Below, piece after piece: positions 22,032 through 33,287 of a DNA stretch of 64,000 bases. The DNA is taken from assembly GCA_033398695.1 (NCBI GenBank), contig CM065814.1, forward strand, positions 80,928,358 to 80,992,357, in the 5' to 3' direction. Below the pieces are notes generated by a model. That model did not search any database. It worked only from the letters and a program-made list of their open reading frames with translations, and was not told the DNA's origin. Both the position numbers and the translations under genes were made by a program. Each line of letters begins with the position of its first letter. Position 1 is the first letter of the stretch. Source of the DNA: Orobanche coerulescens. Taxonomy: Eukaryota; Streptophyta; Magnoliopsida; Lamiales; Orobanchaceae.

Positions 22032-23211
22032 TGATGTAGTATATCAGTATTTGCGTCGTTTGTGCGGAAGCGTAAATTAAATGCGGAAATTATGTTACAC
22101 GTAGATTTATAGAGGTTCGGACAAACGTGCCTACGTCCTCTCTCGATGTATCTTTTTCACTAGGTTCAAGATCAAAACCTCTGCACCTCTCTTCTATCGG
22201 TCGAGGGATTACCGTTACAAGCTCGTCTTCTATCGGTCCGAGTAAAACCGTTTTTCTTTTTTTATTGGATAAGGAATCAACCACTTTAGATTTCTATTGG
22301 TACTAGATAAACCTCGCTAAGATAGCGATTGCGATTCTAACAATGCCGGATCCTTGATTCTAATAACACCGAATCCAATTGTATCTTTTTTTTTCTCACT
22401 CGTGTATGATTTTGTGTATAACACTCAATCACTCTAGTTTAAGCTCAAGAACAACACCTATTATGTTTACAATGATATCTCAAGTGTATATGAATTGCTC
22501 AATATTGTTGTGTGGAATGATACCAACTCATTTGGTATTTATAGCCTTCGTCCACAAACTAGCCGTTACTGCTAGTTATTATTAGTGTGCGCTAGGCTGA
22601 CTTCCTTAGCACGCGCTATCGTATGTATTTGCCTTAGCGTAAGTTATGATCTGCATGTTACGTACATTAACGTCTTCCAGTATAAGTCTAGTGGCTACTA
22701 TCTTTGACTGTTAGCGTGCGCTAATACTCCTTCTGTAGCGTGAGCTAATCTTGCATCATTGCATGCGTCATATATCCGTTAATGCTTTTTGACTTGTAGA
22801 AGATTCTCCCCAACTGATTGATTGACTTGATTCAAACTCATATTTAGCGTGCGCTAAATATCACCTTGCGTGCGCTAAGCTTACTTCAGTGCATATGTCA
22901 TTCTGTGTTTGAATCTCCTCACAACGGTAATATTGGCTCGATAGCGTGTGTTAATCATCACATGTACCGTGCGCTATCCTCATCAGGTAACTTCACTTCA
23001 GGTTACTTCGAACTTGTCTGATCTGCAGCCAGGACCCATTAGCGTGCGCTAACTTATATATCTAGCGTGCGCTAGCTTTGAATTAAGTCCAACTTTTTGC
23101 GTCTTCGATTCCTTCGTCGTTTTGCTTCGCCTTTGTTGTTTTGTTTTGTTTTGTTTAGCAACTTAATAATCAAAACATTATTTAATAATATGTGGAATAA
23201 ATATTCCAACA
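22032..23211 (-). repeat. Array LTR 1 (3' LTR of unit A)
   Basis: The LTR is 1,180 bp, reading TGTTGGAATATTT to CTACATCA on the minus strand. It is the outermost and the most diverged copy of the A-C class. Its palindrome cluster (about 22586-23075) and TATA region follow the common plan. Confidence 0.9.
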
Positions 23212-23762
23212 ATTTCCCCTTTTTGATGATTACAAAACAACTCTTGAATTGGATAAAACGTGCAAAATAAAATTATATGTATATGTACGTTTCAATGTTT
23301 TTCGGCTTTGATAGTTTCGTTAGTTTCTCCAATCCTTTTTCTTTTTCTTCTCTTTTTCAACTTCTTTGTTTTTCATTTTTCAACTACTTCGTTTCTCCCC
23401 CTTTTATGTACTTTCTTTTCCTTTTCACTTTTTATTTTTCTCGTCATATCTTTCATCACGCTTTTATCCGATTCAACTCCTTCTCCCCCTTTTTGTGTTC
23501 AGCAAAAAGTATAAAATATAGAGGATATCAATAAACAAAAAAAATATGCATGAAATGTATGCAATAGTATAAAATTATGTAATACTAGGTTATAAAACTC
23601 CCCCTGAAATTAATATCTCCCCTTTAAAGATATTACTCCCCCTAGTATAATACCAATTGTTAAAATTAGTTAGTGGGGATCCAACCGAAAGTTGGTTTTT
23701 CTTTCGAGACGTAGACGATATTTGAAACAATTGTTCCTTTACGAACCCAAATTTTCTTGACT

Positions 23763-25205
23763 TTAATCGTCCGTCTTGGGCTTTTGCAATTCGAAATGTG
23801 ATGCCCCATTTTCAAACATTTTTTCACACCGGGGTATTTTGAAATTTACGGATTCGTTTTTAGAATGCGGTTTGAAACGTAACCCCTCTTTATTTAATTT
23901 GTATTTTTGAACCGAGAGCATGTTTTCAAATTTCTCGTTTCCGAGTGAATATTTCTTCGTTAAATTTTTGAGCTCGGTTTGAACTTTAACAAGATCATTC
24001 TTTAAAATATTCTCGTTTTCAACGCATTTTGAATGATCGATCTCAACAAATTTTCCCTTTTCTAGAATTTTGGAATTTTCATTTTCCAATGATTTATTTT
24101 CAAATTGAAGGGATTTAATTTCTTGTAAAGCATTTTGGTAATCGGTATGTAATAATTCGAATGCTTCAAAAAGTTTGTCGTAAGAGTTACTTACTTGGCT
24201 TTCGACGTCGCTATCGTCGAATGAACTCCGGGCCATAAATGCAAGGTTATTTTGATCTATGAAGTCTTCATCAGGATCTTCGTCACTCCATGTTGCAACT
24301 AAGGCCTCCTTGTGTTTAACCCGACAATTCTTAGCAAAGTGGCCTGGTTTACCACATAATCGACAGGTGTTGTCGAATTTCTTAGATTCGCCCGCTTGAA
24401 TATCCTTCTTCCTCTGGTTTAATAAGTGCTGGAACTTATTAATATTCTTGGCATAATATGCCGATTCTTCGTCGCTTTCGTCCATCGGGATTTTTTCTTT
24501 CTTTCTCGACATCTTAGCCTTCATGGATATCGACCTCTCCTTCGGTTTCGGTTTGGCATTCCGAGATTTTAGAAAAATCTCGTAGTTGATAAGAGAACCA
24601 ACGAGAGCACTAAAATCAAGAGTATTTAAATCCTTTAATTCCATTATGGTCGTAACCGTACCATCCCATTCTCGAGGTAGTGATCGGAGAATTTTCTTTA
24701 CTTTCTCACTACTCGAAAGTGGTTTCCCGAAACATGCTAATCCATTAGTATTAACCGAAAAACGGTCAAGCATTATCGTGATGGATTCATCGTCCTTCAT
24801 TTGGAATAATTCGTACTCACGAAGGAACATGTTAATTTTCGTCTCCTTGACTTGAGACGTACCTTCGTGTGTTACCTCAAGCATTTTCCAAATTTTATTG
24901 GCACTACCACACGACGATATCCGGTTGTATTCTTCCGGATTTAAGGCACAATAAAGAAGTTGAGTTGCCTTACAATTGTAGTGGTCATTTTTCCAATCGG
25001 AATCATCATATTCTTCGAAAGTTTTAAGCGTACTATTGGAATTTGTCGGAATTTTTGGACCAAGACAAATCACCTTCCAAAGCTCGATGTCATATGCTCG
25101 AATGAATATAGACATCTTCTTCTTCCACGTCATGAAGTTTGATCCATCAAAAAATGGTGGTTGTTTTAGAGCAAGGGCTTCGACGGGAGCAAGTTGAAAC
25201 GCCAT
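23763..25205 (-). pseudogene. gag: Unit A Copia gag, frameshifted before second zinc knuckle
   Basis: The 480-codon frame starts at the same MAFQLAPVE as unit B. It includes the UBN2-type domain and the CRLCGKPGHFAKNC knuckle, but an extra T in the run at about 23818-23824 shifts the frame after PRCEK. The second knuckle is therefore lost, and homology continues in another frame to about 23613. One residue differs from the other copies within a conserved stretch (RFSVNTNG). No pol sequence adjoins. Confidence 0.85.
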
Positions 25206-25262
25206 TGGATCTTTTCTCGTCGGATGTAAAGCCGCTTATAGGAGTACCGCTCTGATACCAAC

Positions 25263-26435
25263 TGATGTAGTATATCAGTATTTGCGCCGTTTGTGCGGAA
25301 TCATAAATTAAATGCGGAAATTAAGTGACACGCGGATTTATAGAGGTTCGGACAAACGTGCCTACGTCCTCTATTGATGTATCTTTTTCACTAGGTTCAA
25401 GATCAAAACCTTTGCACCTCTCTTCTATTGGTCGAGGGATTACCGTTACAAGCTCGTCTTCTATCGACCCGAGTAAAACCGTTTTTCCTTTTCTATTGGA
25501 TAAGGAATCAACAACTCTAGTTTTCTATTGGTACTATATAAACCTCACTAAGATAGCGATTGTGATTCTAACAATACCGGATCCTTGATCCTAATAACAC
25601 CGAATCAAATCGTATCTTTCTTTTTCTCACTCGTGTATGATTTTGTGTATAACACTCAATCACTCTTGTTTAAGCTCAAGAACAACAACTATAATGTTTA
25701 CAATGATATCTCAAGTGTATATGAATTGCTCAATGTTGTTGTGTGGAATGATACCAACTCATTTGGTATTTATAGCCTTCTTCCACAAACTAGCCGTTAC
25801 TGCCAGTTATTATTAGCGTGCGCTAGGTCGACTTCCTTAGCATGCGCTATCGCATGTTTTTGCATTAGCGTACATTATGATCTCCATGTTACGTACATTA
25901 ACGTCTTCCAGTTTCAGTCCAGTAGCTACTGTCTCTGACTGTTAGCGTGTGCTAATACTCCTTCTGTAGCGTGCGCTAATCTTGCATCATTGCATGTGTC
26001 ATATATCCGTTAATGATTTTTGACTTGTAGCAGATTCTCCCTAACGGATTGATTGACTTGATTCAAACTAATATATAGTGTGCGCTAAATATCACCTCTT
26101 GCGTGCGCTAAGCTTACTTCAGTGCATACGTTATTCTGTGTTTGAATCTCTTCACAATGGTAATATTGGCTCGATAGCGTGCGTTAATCATCACGTGTGG
26201 CCTACGCTACATCAGGTAACTTCATGTCAGGTTACTTCGAACTCGTTTGATCTGCAGCCGGGACCCGTTAGCGTGCGCTAACTTATATTTCTAGCGTGCG
26301 CTAGCTTTGTATTAAGTCTAGCTTTTTGCGTCTTCAATTCCTTCGTCGTTTTGCTTCGCCTTTGTTTTATTGTTTTGTTTAGTAACTTAATCATCAAAAC
26401 ATTATTTATGAATATGTGGAATAAATATTCCAACA
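25263..26435 (-). repeat. Array LTR 2 (5' LTR of unit A, 3' LTR of unit B)
   Basis: The LTR is 1,173 bp. On the minus strand it starts TGTTGGAATATTT and ends TACTACATCA, followed by GT and the PBS TGGTATCAGAGCGG (25260-25247). About twelve palindrome copies occupy 25814-26310, and the minus-strand TATA box CTATAAATA lies at 25768-25776, directly downstream of them. Confidence 0.92.
25814..26310. repeat. Palindrome cluster in array LTR U3 (example: LTR 2)
   Basis: About twelve copies of TTAGCGTGCGCTAA and close variants (GCATGCGC, GCGTACAT, ACGTACAT cores) are spaced 10-90 bp apart, together with CAGTCCAGTAGCTACTG at about 25914-25930. Equivalent clusters occur at the same place in all nine array LTRs. 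Confidence 0.85.
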
Positions 26436-26836
26436 ATCTCCCCCTTTTTGATGATTACAAAACAACTCTTGAATTGGATAAAACCTGCAAAATAAAATTA
26501 TATGTATATGTACGTTTCAAAGTTTTTCGGCTTTGATAATTTTGTTAGTTTCTCCAATCCTTTTTTCTTTTTCTTCTCTTTTTCGACTTCTTCATTTTTC
26601 GTTTTTCAACTACTTCGTTTCTCCCCCTTTTTGTGTGATTTCTTTTCCTTTTCACTTTTTATTTTTCTCGTCATATCTTTCATGATACTTTTATCCGATT
26701 CAACTCCTTCTCCCCCTTTTTGTATTCAGCAAAAAGTATAAAATATAAAGGATACCAATAAACAAAAAAAATATCCATGAAATGTATGCAATTGTATAAA
26801 AATATGTAATACTAGGGTATAAAACTCCCCCTGAAA
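26436..26836 (-). promoter_or_regulatory. Multiple polypurine tracts upstream of 3' LTR (unit B)
   Basis: On the minus strand, AAAAAGGGGGAGA directly adjoins the LTR (26436-26448). Similar tracts recur at 26621-26632, 26710-26721, 26825-26831, 26844-26850 and 26863-26869. Multiplied polypurine tracts are a known Sirevirus trait. The same non-coding block exists in every unit (23212, 29660, 32887, 36114, 39330, 42550, 45771 and 58272 onward, each about 400 bp). In unit E one tract has expanded to eleven C on the plus strand near 36299-36309. Confidence 0.7.
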
Positions 26837-28432
26837 TTAATATCTCCCCTTTAAAGATATTACTCCCCCGAGTATAATACCAATTGTTAAAATTAGTTTT
26901 TTGGGCATCCAACCAAAAGTCGGTTTTTCTTTCGAGATGTAGACGATATTTGAAACAATTGTTCCTTTAGGAACCCAAATTTTCTTGACTTTACTCGTCC
27001 GTCTTGGGCTTTTGCAATTCGAAATGTGATGCCCAATTTTCAAACATTTTTCACATCGGGGTATTTTGAAATTCACGGATTCGTTTTTAGAACGCGGTTT
27101 GAAACCTAACCTCTCTTTATTTAATGTGCATTTTTGAACCGAGAGCATGTTTTCAAATTTCTCGTTTCCGAGTGAATATTTCTTCGTTAAATTTTTGAGC
27201 TCGGTTTGAACTTTAACAAGATCATTCTTTAAAATATTCTCGTTTTCAACGCATTTTGAATGATCGATCTCAACAAATTTTCCCTTTTCTAGAATTTTGG
27301 AATTTTCATTTTCCAATGATTTATTTTCAAATTGAAGGGATTTAATTTCTTGTAAAGCATTTTGGTAATCGGTATGTAATAATTCGAATGCTTCAAAAAG
27401 TTTGTCGTAAGAGTTACTTACTTGGCTTTCGACGTCGCTATCGTCGAATGAACTCCGGGCCATAAATGCAAGGTTATTTTGATCTATGAAGTCTTCATCA
27501 GGATCTTCGTCACTCCATGTTGCAACTAAGGCCTCCTTGTGTTTAACCCGACAATTCTTAGCAAAGTGGCCTGGTTTACCACATAATCGACAGGTGTTGT
27601 CGAATTTCTTAGATTCGCCCGCTTGAATATCCTTCTTCCTCTGGTTTAATAAGTGTTGGAACTTATTAATATTCTTGGCATAATATGCCGATTCTTCGTC
27701 GCTTTCGTCCATCGGGATTTTTTCTTTCTTTCTCGACATCTTAGCCTTCATGGATATCGACCTCTCCTTCGGTTTCGGTTTGGCATTCCGAGATTTTAGA
27801 AAAATCTCGTAGTTGATAAGAGAACCAACGAGAGCACTAAAATCAAGAGTATTTAAATCCTTTAATTCCATTATGGTCGTAACCGTACCATCCCATTCTC
27901 GAGGTAGTGATCGGAGAATTTTCTTTACTTTCTCACTACTCGAAAGTGGTTTCCCGAAACATGCTAATCCATTAGTAATAACCGAAAAACGGTCAAGCAT
28001 TATCGTGATGGATTCATCGTCCTTCATTTGGAATAATTCGTACTCATGAAGGAACATGTTAATTTTCGTCTCCTTGACTTGAGACGTACCTTCGTGTGTT
28101 ACCTCAAGCATTTTCCAAATTTTTTTGGCACTACCACACGACGATATCCGGTTGTATTCTTCCGGATTTAAGGCACAATAAAGAAGTTGAGTTGCCTTAC
28201 CATTGTAGTGGTCATTTTTCCAATCGGAATCATCATAATCTTCGAAAGTTTTAAGCGTACTATTGGAATTTGTCGGAATTTTCGGACCAAGACAAATCAC
28301 CTTCCAAAGCTCGATGTCATATGCTCGAATGAATATAGACATCTTCTTCTTCCACGTCATGAAGTTTGATCCATCAAAAAATGGTGGTTGTTTGAGAGCA
28401 AGGCCTTCGACGGGAGCAAGTTGAAACGCCAT
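26837..28432 (-). CDS. gag: Unit B Copia gag, intact 531 codons
   Basis: The protein starts MAFQLAPVEGLALKQPPFFDG at an ATG about 45 bp inside the PBS. Residues 20-210 form the UBN2-type capsid region (NFMTWKKKMSIFIRAYD, REWDGTVT, LVGSLINYE). A CCHC zinc knuckle CRLCGKPGHFAKNC is at about 281-294, an acidic stretch with WSDEDPDEDF at 306-315, and a long coiled coil at about 340-425. A second CCHC, CEKCLKIGHHISNC, lies at about 460-473 and KIWVPKG at about 484-490. In full Sireviruses the last motif is followed by protease and pol; here the frame ends at once in a hydrophobic tail and a stop that overlaps the polypurine region. It is open throughout and plausibly still able to make gag, with enzymes supplied from elsewhere. 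Confidence 0.9.
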   Translation of the reverse strand: MAFQLAPVEGLALKQPPFFDGSNFMTWKKKMSIFIRAYDIELWKVICLGPKIPTNSNSTLKTFEDYDDSDWKNDHYNGKATQLLYCALNPEEYNRISSCGSAKKIWKMLEVTHEGTSQVKETKINMFLHEYELFQMKDDESITIMLDRFSVITNGLACFGKPLSSSEKVKKILRSLPREWDGTVTTIMELKDLNTLDFSALVGSLINYEIFLKSRNAKPKPKERSISMKAKMSRKKEKIPMDESDEESAYYAKNINKFQHLLNQRKKDIQAGESKKFDNTCRLCGKPGHFAKNCRVKHKEALVATWSDEDPDEDFIDQNNLAFMARSSFDDSDVESQVSNSYDKLFEAFELLHTDYQNALQEIKSLQFENKSLENENSKILEKGKFVEIDHSKCVENENILKNDLVKVQTELKNLTKKYSLGNEKFENMLSVQKCTLNKERLGFKPRSKNESVNFKIPRCEKCLKIGHHISNCKSPRRTSKVKKIWVPKGTIVSNIVYISKEKPTFGWMPKKLILTIGIILGGVISLKGRY

Positions 28433-28489
28433 TGGATCTTTTCTCGTCGGATGTAAAGCCGCTTATAGGAGTACCGCTCTGATACCAAC

Positions 28490-29659
28490 TGATGTAGTAT
28501 ATCAGTATTTGCGCTGTTTGTGCGGAATCATAAATTAAATGCGGAAATTAAGTGACACGCGGATTTATAGAGGTTCGGACAAACGTGCCTACGTCCTCTA
28601 TCGATGTATCTTTTTCACTAGGTTCAAGATCAAAACCTCTGCACCTCTCTTCTATCGGTCGAGGGATTACCGTTACAAGCTCGTCTTCTATCGACCCGAG
28701 TAAAACCGTTTTTCCTTTTCTATTGGATAAGGAATCAACAACTCTAGCTTTCTATTGGTACTATATAAACCTCACTAAGATAGCGATTGTGATTCTAACA
28801 ATACCGGATCCTTGATCCTAATAACACCGAATCAAATCGTATCTTTCTTTTTCTCACTCGTGTATGATTTTGTGTATAACACTCAATCACTCTTGTTTAA
28901 GCTCAAGAACAACAACTATAATGTTTACAATGATATCTCAAGTGTATATGAATTGCTCAATGTTGTTGTGTGGAATGATACCAACTCATTTGGTATTTAT
29001 AGCCTTCTTCCACAAACTAGCCGTTACTGCCAGTTATTATTAGCGTGCGCTAGGCTGACTTCCTTAGCATGCGCTATCGCATGTTTTTGCATTAGCGTAC
29101 ATTATGATCTCCATGTTACGTACATTAACGTCTTCCAGTTTCAGTCCAGTAGCTACTGTCTCGATCGTTAGCGTGTGCTAATACTCCTTCTGTAGCGTGC
29201 GCTAATCTTGCATCATTGCATGCGTCATATATCCGTTAATGATTTTTGACTTGTAGCAGATTCTCCCTAACGGATTGATTGACTTGATTCAAACTAATAT
29301 ATAGTGTGCGCTAAATATCACCTCTTGCGTGCGCTAAGCTTACTTCAGTGCATACGTTATTCTGTGTTTGAATCTCTTCACAATGGTAATATTGGCTCGA
29401 TAGCGTCGTTAATCATCACGTGTGGCCTACGCTACATCAGGTAACTTCATGTCAGGTTACTTCGAACTCGTTTGATCTGCAGTAGGGACCCGTTAGCGTG
29501 CGCTAACTTATATTTCTAGCGTCGCTAGCTTTGTATTAAGTCTAGCTTTTTGCGTCTTCAATTCCTTCGTCGTTTTGCTTCGCCTTTGTTTTATTGTTTT
29601 GTTTAGTAACTTAATCATCAAAACATTATTTATGAATATGTGGAATAAATATTCCAACA
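28490..29659 (-). repeat. Array LTR 3 (units B/C)
   Basis: The LTR is 1,170 bp and nearly identical to LTRs 2 and 4. It has lost single bases inside two palindromes (TAGCGTCGTTAA near 29400 and TAGCGTCGCTAG near 29517), which LTRs 2 and 4 keep. Confidence 0.92.
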
Positions 29660-30060
29660 ATCTCCCCCTTTTTGATGATTACAAAACAACTCTTGAATTG
29701 GATAAAACCTGCAAAATAAAATTATATGTATATGTACGTTTCAAAGTTTTTCGGCTTTGATAATTTTGTTAGTTTCTCCAATCCTTTTTTCTTTTTCTTC
29801 TCTTTTTCGACTTCTTCATTTTTCGTTTTTCAACTACTTCGTTTCTCCCCCTTTTTGTGTGATTTCTTTTCCTTTTCACTTTTTATTTTTCTCGTCATAT
29901 CTTTCATGATACTTTTATCCGATTCAACTCCTTCTCCCCCTTTTTGTATTCAGCAAAAAGTATAAAATATAAAGGATACCAATAAACAATATAAATATCC
30001 ATGAAATGTATGCAATAGTATAAAAATATGTAATACTAGGGTATAAAACTCCCCCTGAAA

Positions 30061-31656
30061 TTAATATCTCCCCTTTAAAGATATTACTCCCCCGAGTATA
30101 ATACCAATTGTTAAAATTAGTTTTTTGGGCATCCAACCAAAAGTCGGTTTTTCTTTCGAGATGTAGACGATATTTGAAACAATTGTTCCTTTAGGAATCC
30201 AAATTTTCTTGACTTTACTCGTCCGTCTTGGGCTTTTGCAATTCGAAATGTGATGCCCAATTTTCAAACATTTTTCACATCGGGGTATTTTGAAATTCAC
30301 GGATTCGTTTTTAGAACGCGGTTTGAAACCTAACCCCTCTTTATTTAATGTGCATTTTTGAACCGAGAGCATATTTTCAAATTTCTCGTTTCCGAGTGAA
30401 TATTTCTTCCTTAAATTTTTGAGCTCGGTTTGAACTTTAACAAGATCATTCTTTAAAATATTCTCGTTTTCAACGCATTTTGAATGATCGATCTCAACAA
30501 ATTTTCCCTTTTCTAGAATTTTGGAATTTTCATTTTCCAATGATTTATTTTCAAATTGAAGGGATTTAATTTCTTGTAAAGCATTTTGATAATCGGTATG
30601 TAATAATTCGAATGCTTCAAAAAGTTTGTCGTAAGAGTTACTTACTTGGCTTTCGACGTCGCTATCGTCGAATGAACTCCGGGCCATAAATGCAAGGTTA
30701 TTTTGATCTATGAAGTCTTCATCAGGATCTTCGTCACTCCATGTTGCAACTAAGGCCTCCTTGTGTTTAACCCGACAATTCTTAGCAAAGTGGCCTGGTT
30801 TACCACATAATCGACAGGTGTTGTCGAATTTCTCAGATTCGCCCGCTTGAATATCCTTCTTCCTCTGGTTTAATAAGTGTTGGAACTTATTAATATTCTT
30901 GGCATAATATGCCGATTCTTCGTCGCTTTCGTCCATCGGGATTTTTTCTTTCTTTCTCGACATCTTAGCCTTCATGGATATCGACCTCTCCTTCGGTTTC
31001 GGTTTGGCATTCCGAGATTTTAGAAAAATCTCGTAGTTGATAAGAGAACCAACGAGAGCACTAAAATCAAGAGTATTTAAATCCTTTAATTCCATTATGG
31101 TCGTAACCGTACCATCCCATTCTCGAGGTAGTGATCGGAGAATTTTCTTTACTTTCTCACTACTCGAAAGTGGTTTCCTGAAACATGCTAATCCATTAGT
31201 AATAACCGAAAAACGGTCAAGCATTATCGTGATGGATTCATCGTCCTTCATTTGGAATAATTCGTACTCACGAAGGAACATGTTAATTTTCGTCTCCTTG
31301 ACTTGAGACGTACCTTCGTGTGTTACCTCAAGCATTTTCCAAATTTTTTTGGCACTATCACACGACGATATCCGGTTGTATTCTTCCGGATTTAAGGCAC
31401 AATAAAGAAGTTGAGTTGCCTTACAATTGTAGTGGTCATTTTTCCAATCGGAATCATCATATTCTTCGAAAGTTTTAAGCGTACTATTGGAATTTGTCGG
31501 AATTTTCGGACCAAGACAAATCACCTTCCAAAGCTCGATGTCATATGCTCGAATGAATATAGACATCTTCTTCTTCCACGTCATGAAGTTTGATCCATCA
31601 AAAAATGGTGGTTGTTTGAGAGCAAGGCCTTCGACGGGAGCAAGTTGAAACGCCAT
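30061..31656 (-). CDS. gag: Unit C Copia gag, intact 531 codons
   Basis: This is a full-length open frame with the same domain order and end as unit B. The differences are a handful of substitutions, for example CFRKPL, GESEKF, NLRKKYS and IPKGT. Both CCHC knuckles are complete. With unit B it is the only undamaged gag in the array, so B and C are probably the youngest duplicate or the least decayed. Confidence 0.9.
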   Translation of the reverse strand: MAFQLAPVEGLALKQPPFFDGSNFMTWKKKMSIFIRAYDIELWKVICLGPKIPTNSNSTLKTFEEYDDSDWKNDHYNCKATQLLYCALNPEEYNRISSCDSAKKIWKMLEVTHEGTSQVKETKINMFLREYELFQMKDDESITIMLDRFSVITNGLACFRKPLSSSEKVKKILRSLPREWDGTVTTIMELKDLNTLDFSALVGSLINYEIFLKSRNAKPKPKERSISMKAKMSRKKEKIPMDESDEESAYYAKNINKFQHLLNQRKKDIQAGESEKFDNTCRLCGKPGHFAKNCRVKHKEALVATWSDEDPDEDFIDQNNLAFMARSSFDDSDVESQVSNSYDKLFEAFELLHTDYQNALQEIKSLQFENKSLENENSKILEKGKFVEIDHSKCVENENILKNDLVKVQTELKNLRKKYSLGNEKFENMLSVQKCTLNKEGLGFKPRSKNESVNFKIPRCEKCLKIGHHISNCKSPRRTSKVKKIWIPKGTIVSNIVYISKEKPTFGWMPKKLILTIGIILGGVISLKGRY

Positions 31657-31713
31657 TGGATCTTTTCTCGTCGGATGTAAAGCCGCTTATAGGAGTACCG
31701 CTCTGATACCAAC

Positions 31714-32886
31714 TGATGTAGTATATCAGTATTTGCGCCGTTTGTGCGGAATCATAAATTAAATGCGGAAATTAAGTGACACGCGGATTTATAGAGGTTC
31801 GGACAAACGTGCCTACGTCCTCTATCGATGTATCTTTTTCACTAGGTTCAAGATCAAAACCTCTGCACCTCTCTTCTATCGGTCGAGGGATTACCGTTAC
31901 AAGCTCGTCTTCTATCGACCCGAGTAAAACCGGTTTTCCTTTTCTATTGGATAAGGAATCAACAACTCTAGCTTTCTATTGGTACTATATAAACCTCACT
32001 AAGATAGCGATTGTGATTCTAACAATACCGGATCCTTGATCCTAATAACACCGAATCAAATCGTATCTTTCTTTTTCTCACTCGTGTATGATTTTGTGTA
32101 TAACACTCAATCACTCTTGTTTAAGCTCAAGAACAACAACTATAATGTTTACAATGATATCTCAAGTGTATATGAATTGCTCAATGTTGTTGTGTGGAAT
32201 GATACCAACTCATTTGGTATTTATAGCCTTCTTCCACAAACTAGCCGTTACTGCCAGTTATTATTAGCGTGCGCTAGGCTGACTTCCTTAGCATGCGCTA
32301 TCGCATGTTTTTGCATTAGCGTACATTATGATCTCCATGTTACGTACATTAACGTCTTCCAGTTTCAGTCCAGTAGCTACTGTCTCTGACTGTTAGCGTG
32401 TGCTAATACTCCTTCTGTAGCGTGCGCTAATCTTGCATCATTGCATGCGTCATATATCCGTTAATGATTTTTGACTTGTAGCAGATTCTCCCTAACGGAT
32501 TGATTGACTTGATTCAAACTAATATATAGTGTGCGCTAAATATCACCTCTTGCGTGCGCTAAGCTTACTTCAGTGCATACGTTATTCTGTGTTTGAATCT
32601 CTTCACAATGGTAATATTGGCTCGATAGCGTGCGTTAATCATCACGTGTGGCCTACGCTACATCAGGTAACTTCATGTCAGGTTACTTCGAACTCGTCTG
32701 ATCTGCAGCCGGGACCCGTTAGCGTGCGCTAACTTATATTTCTAGCGTGCGCTAGCTTTGTATTAAGTCTAGCTTTTTGCGTCTTCAATTCCTTCGTCGT
32801 TTTGCTTCGCCTTTGTTTTTTTGTTTTGTTTAGTAACTTAATCATCAAAACATTATTTATGAATATGTGGAATAAATATTCCAACA
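31714..32886 (-). repeat. Array LTR 4 (units C/D)
   Basis: The LTR is 1,173 bp of class A-C. On the plus strand it begins with TTTGCGCCG and GACACGCGG, the class A-C variants, where LTRs 5-9 have TTTTCGCCG and GACATGCGG. It is the last LTR of the A-C class. Confidence 0.92.
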
Positions 32887-33287
32887 ATCTCCCCCTTTTT
32901 GATGATTACAAAACAACTCTTGAATTGGATAAAACCTGCAAAATAAAATTATATGTATATGTACGTTTCAAAGTTTTTCGGCTTTGATAATTTTGTTAGT
33001 TTCTCCAATCCTTTTTTCTTTTTCTTCTCTTTTTCGACTTCTTCATTTTTCGTTTTTCAACTACTTCGTTTCTCCCCCTTTTTGTGTGATTTCTTTTCCT
33101 TTTCACTTTTTATTTTTCTCGTCATATCTTTCATGATACTTTTATCCGATTCAACTCCTTCTCCCCCTTTTTGTATTCAGCAAAAAGTATAAAATATAAA
33201 GGATACCAATAAACAAAAAAAATATCCATGAAATGTATGCAATAGTATAAAAATATGTAATACTAGGGTATAAAACTCCCCCTGAAA

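Noticed and set aside
24586..24855. Repeated plus-strand frames of 78-89 codons antisense to gag in most units
   Set aside because: They are shadows of the gag coding strand, conserved only because gag is.
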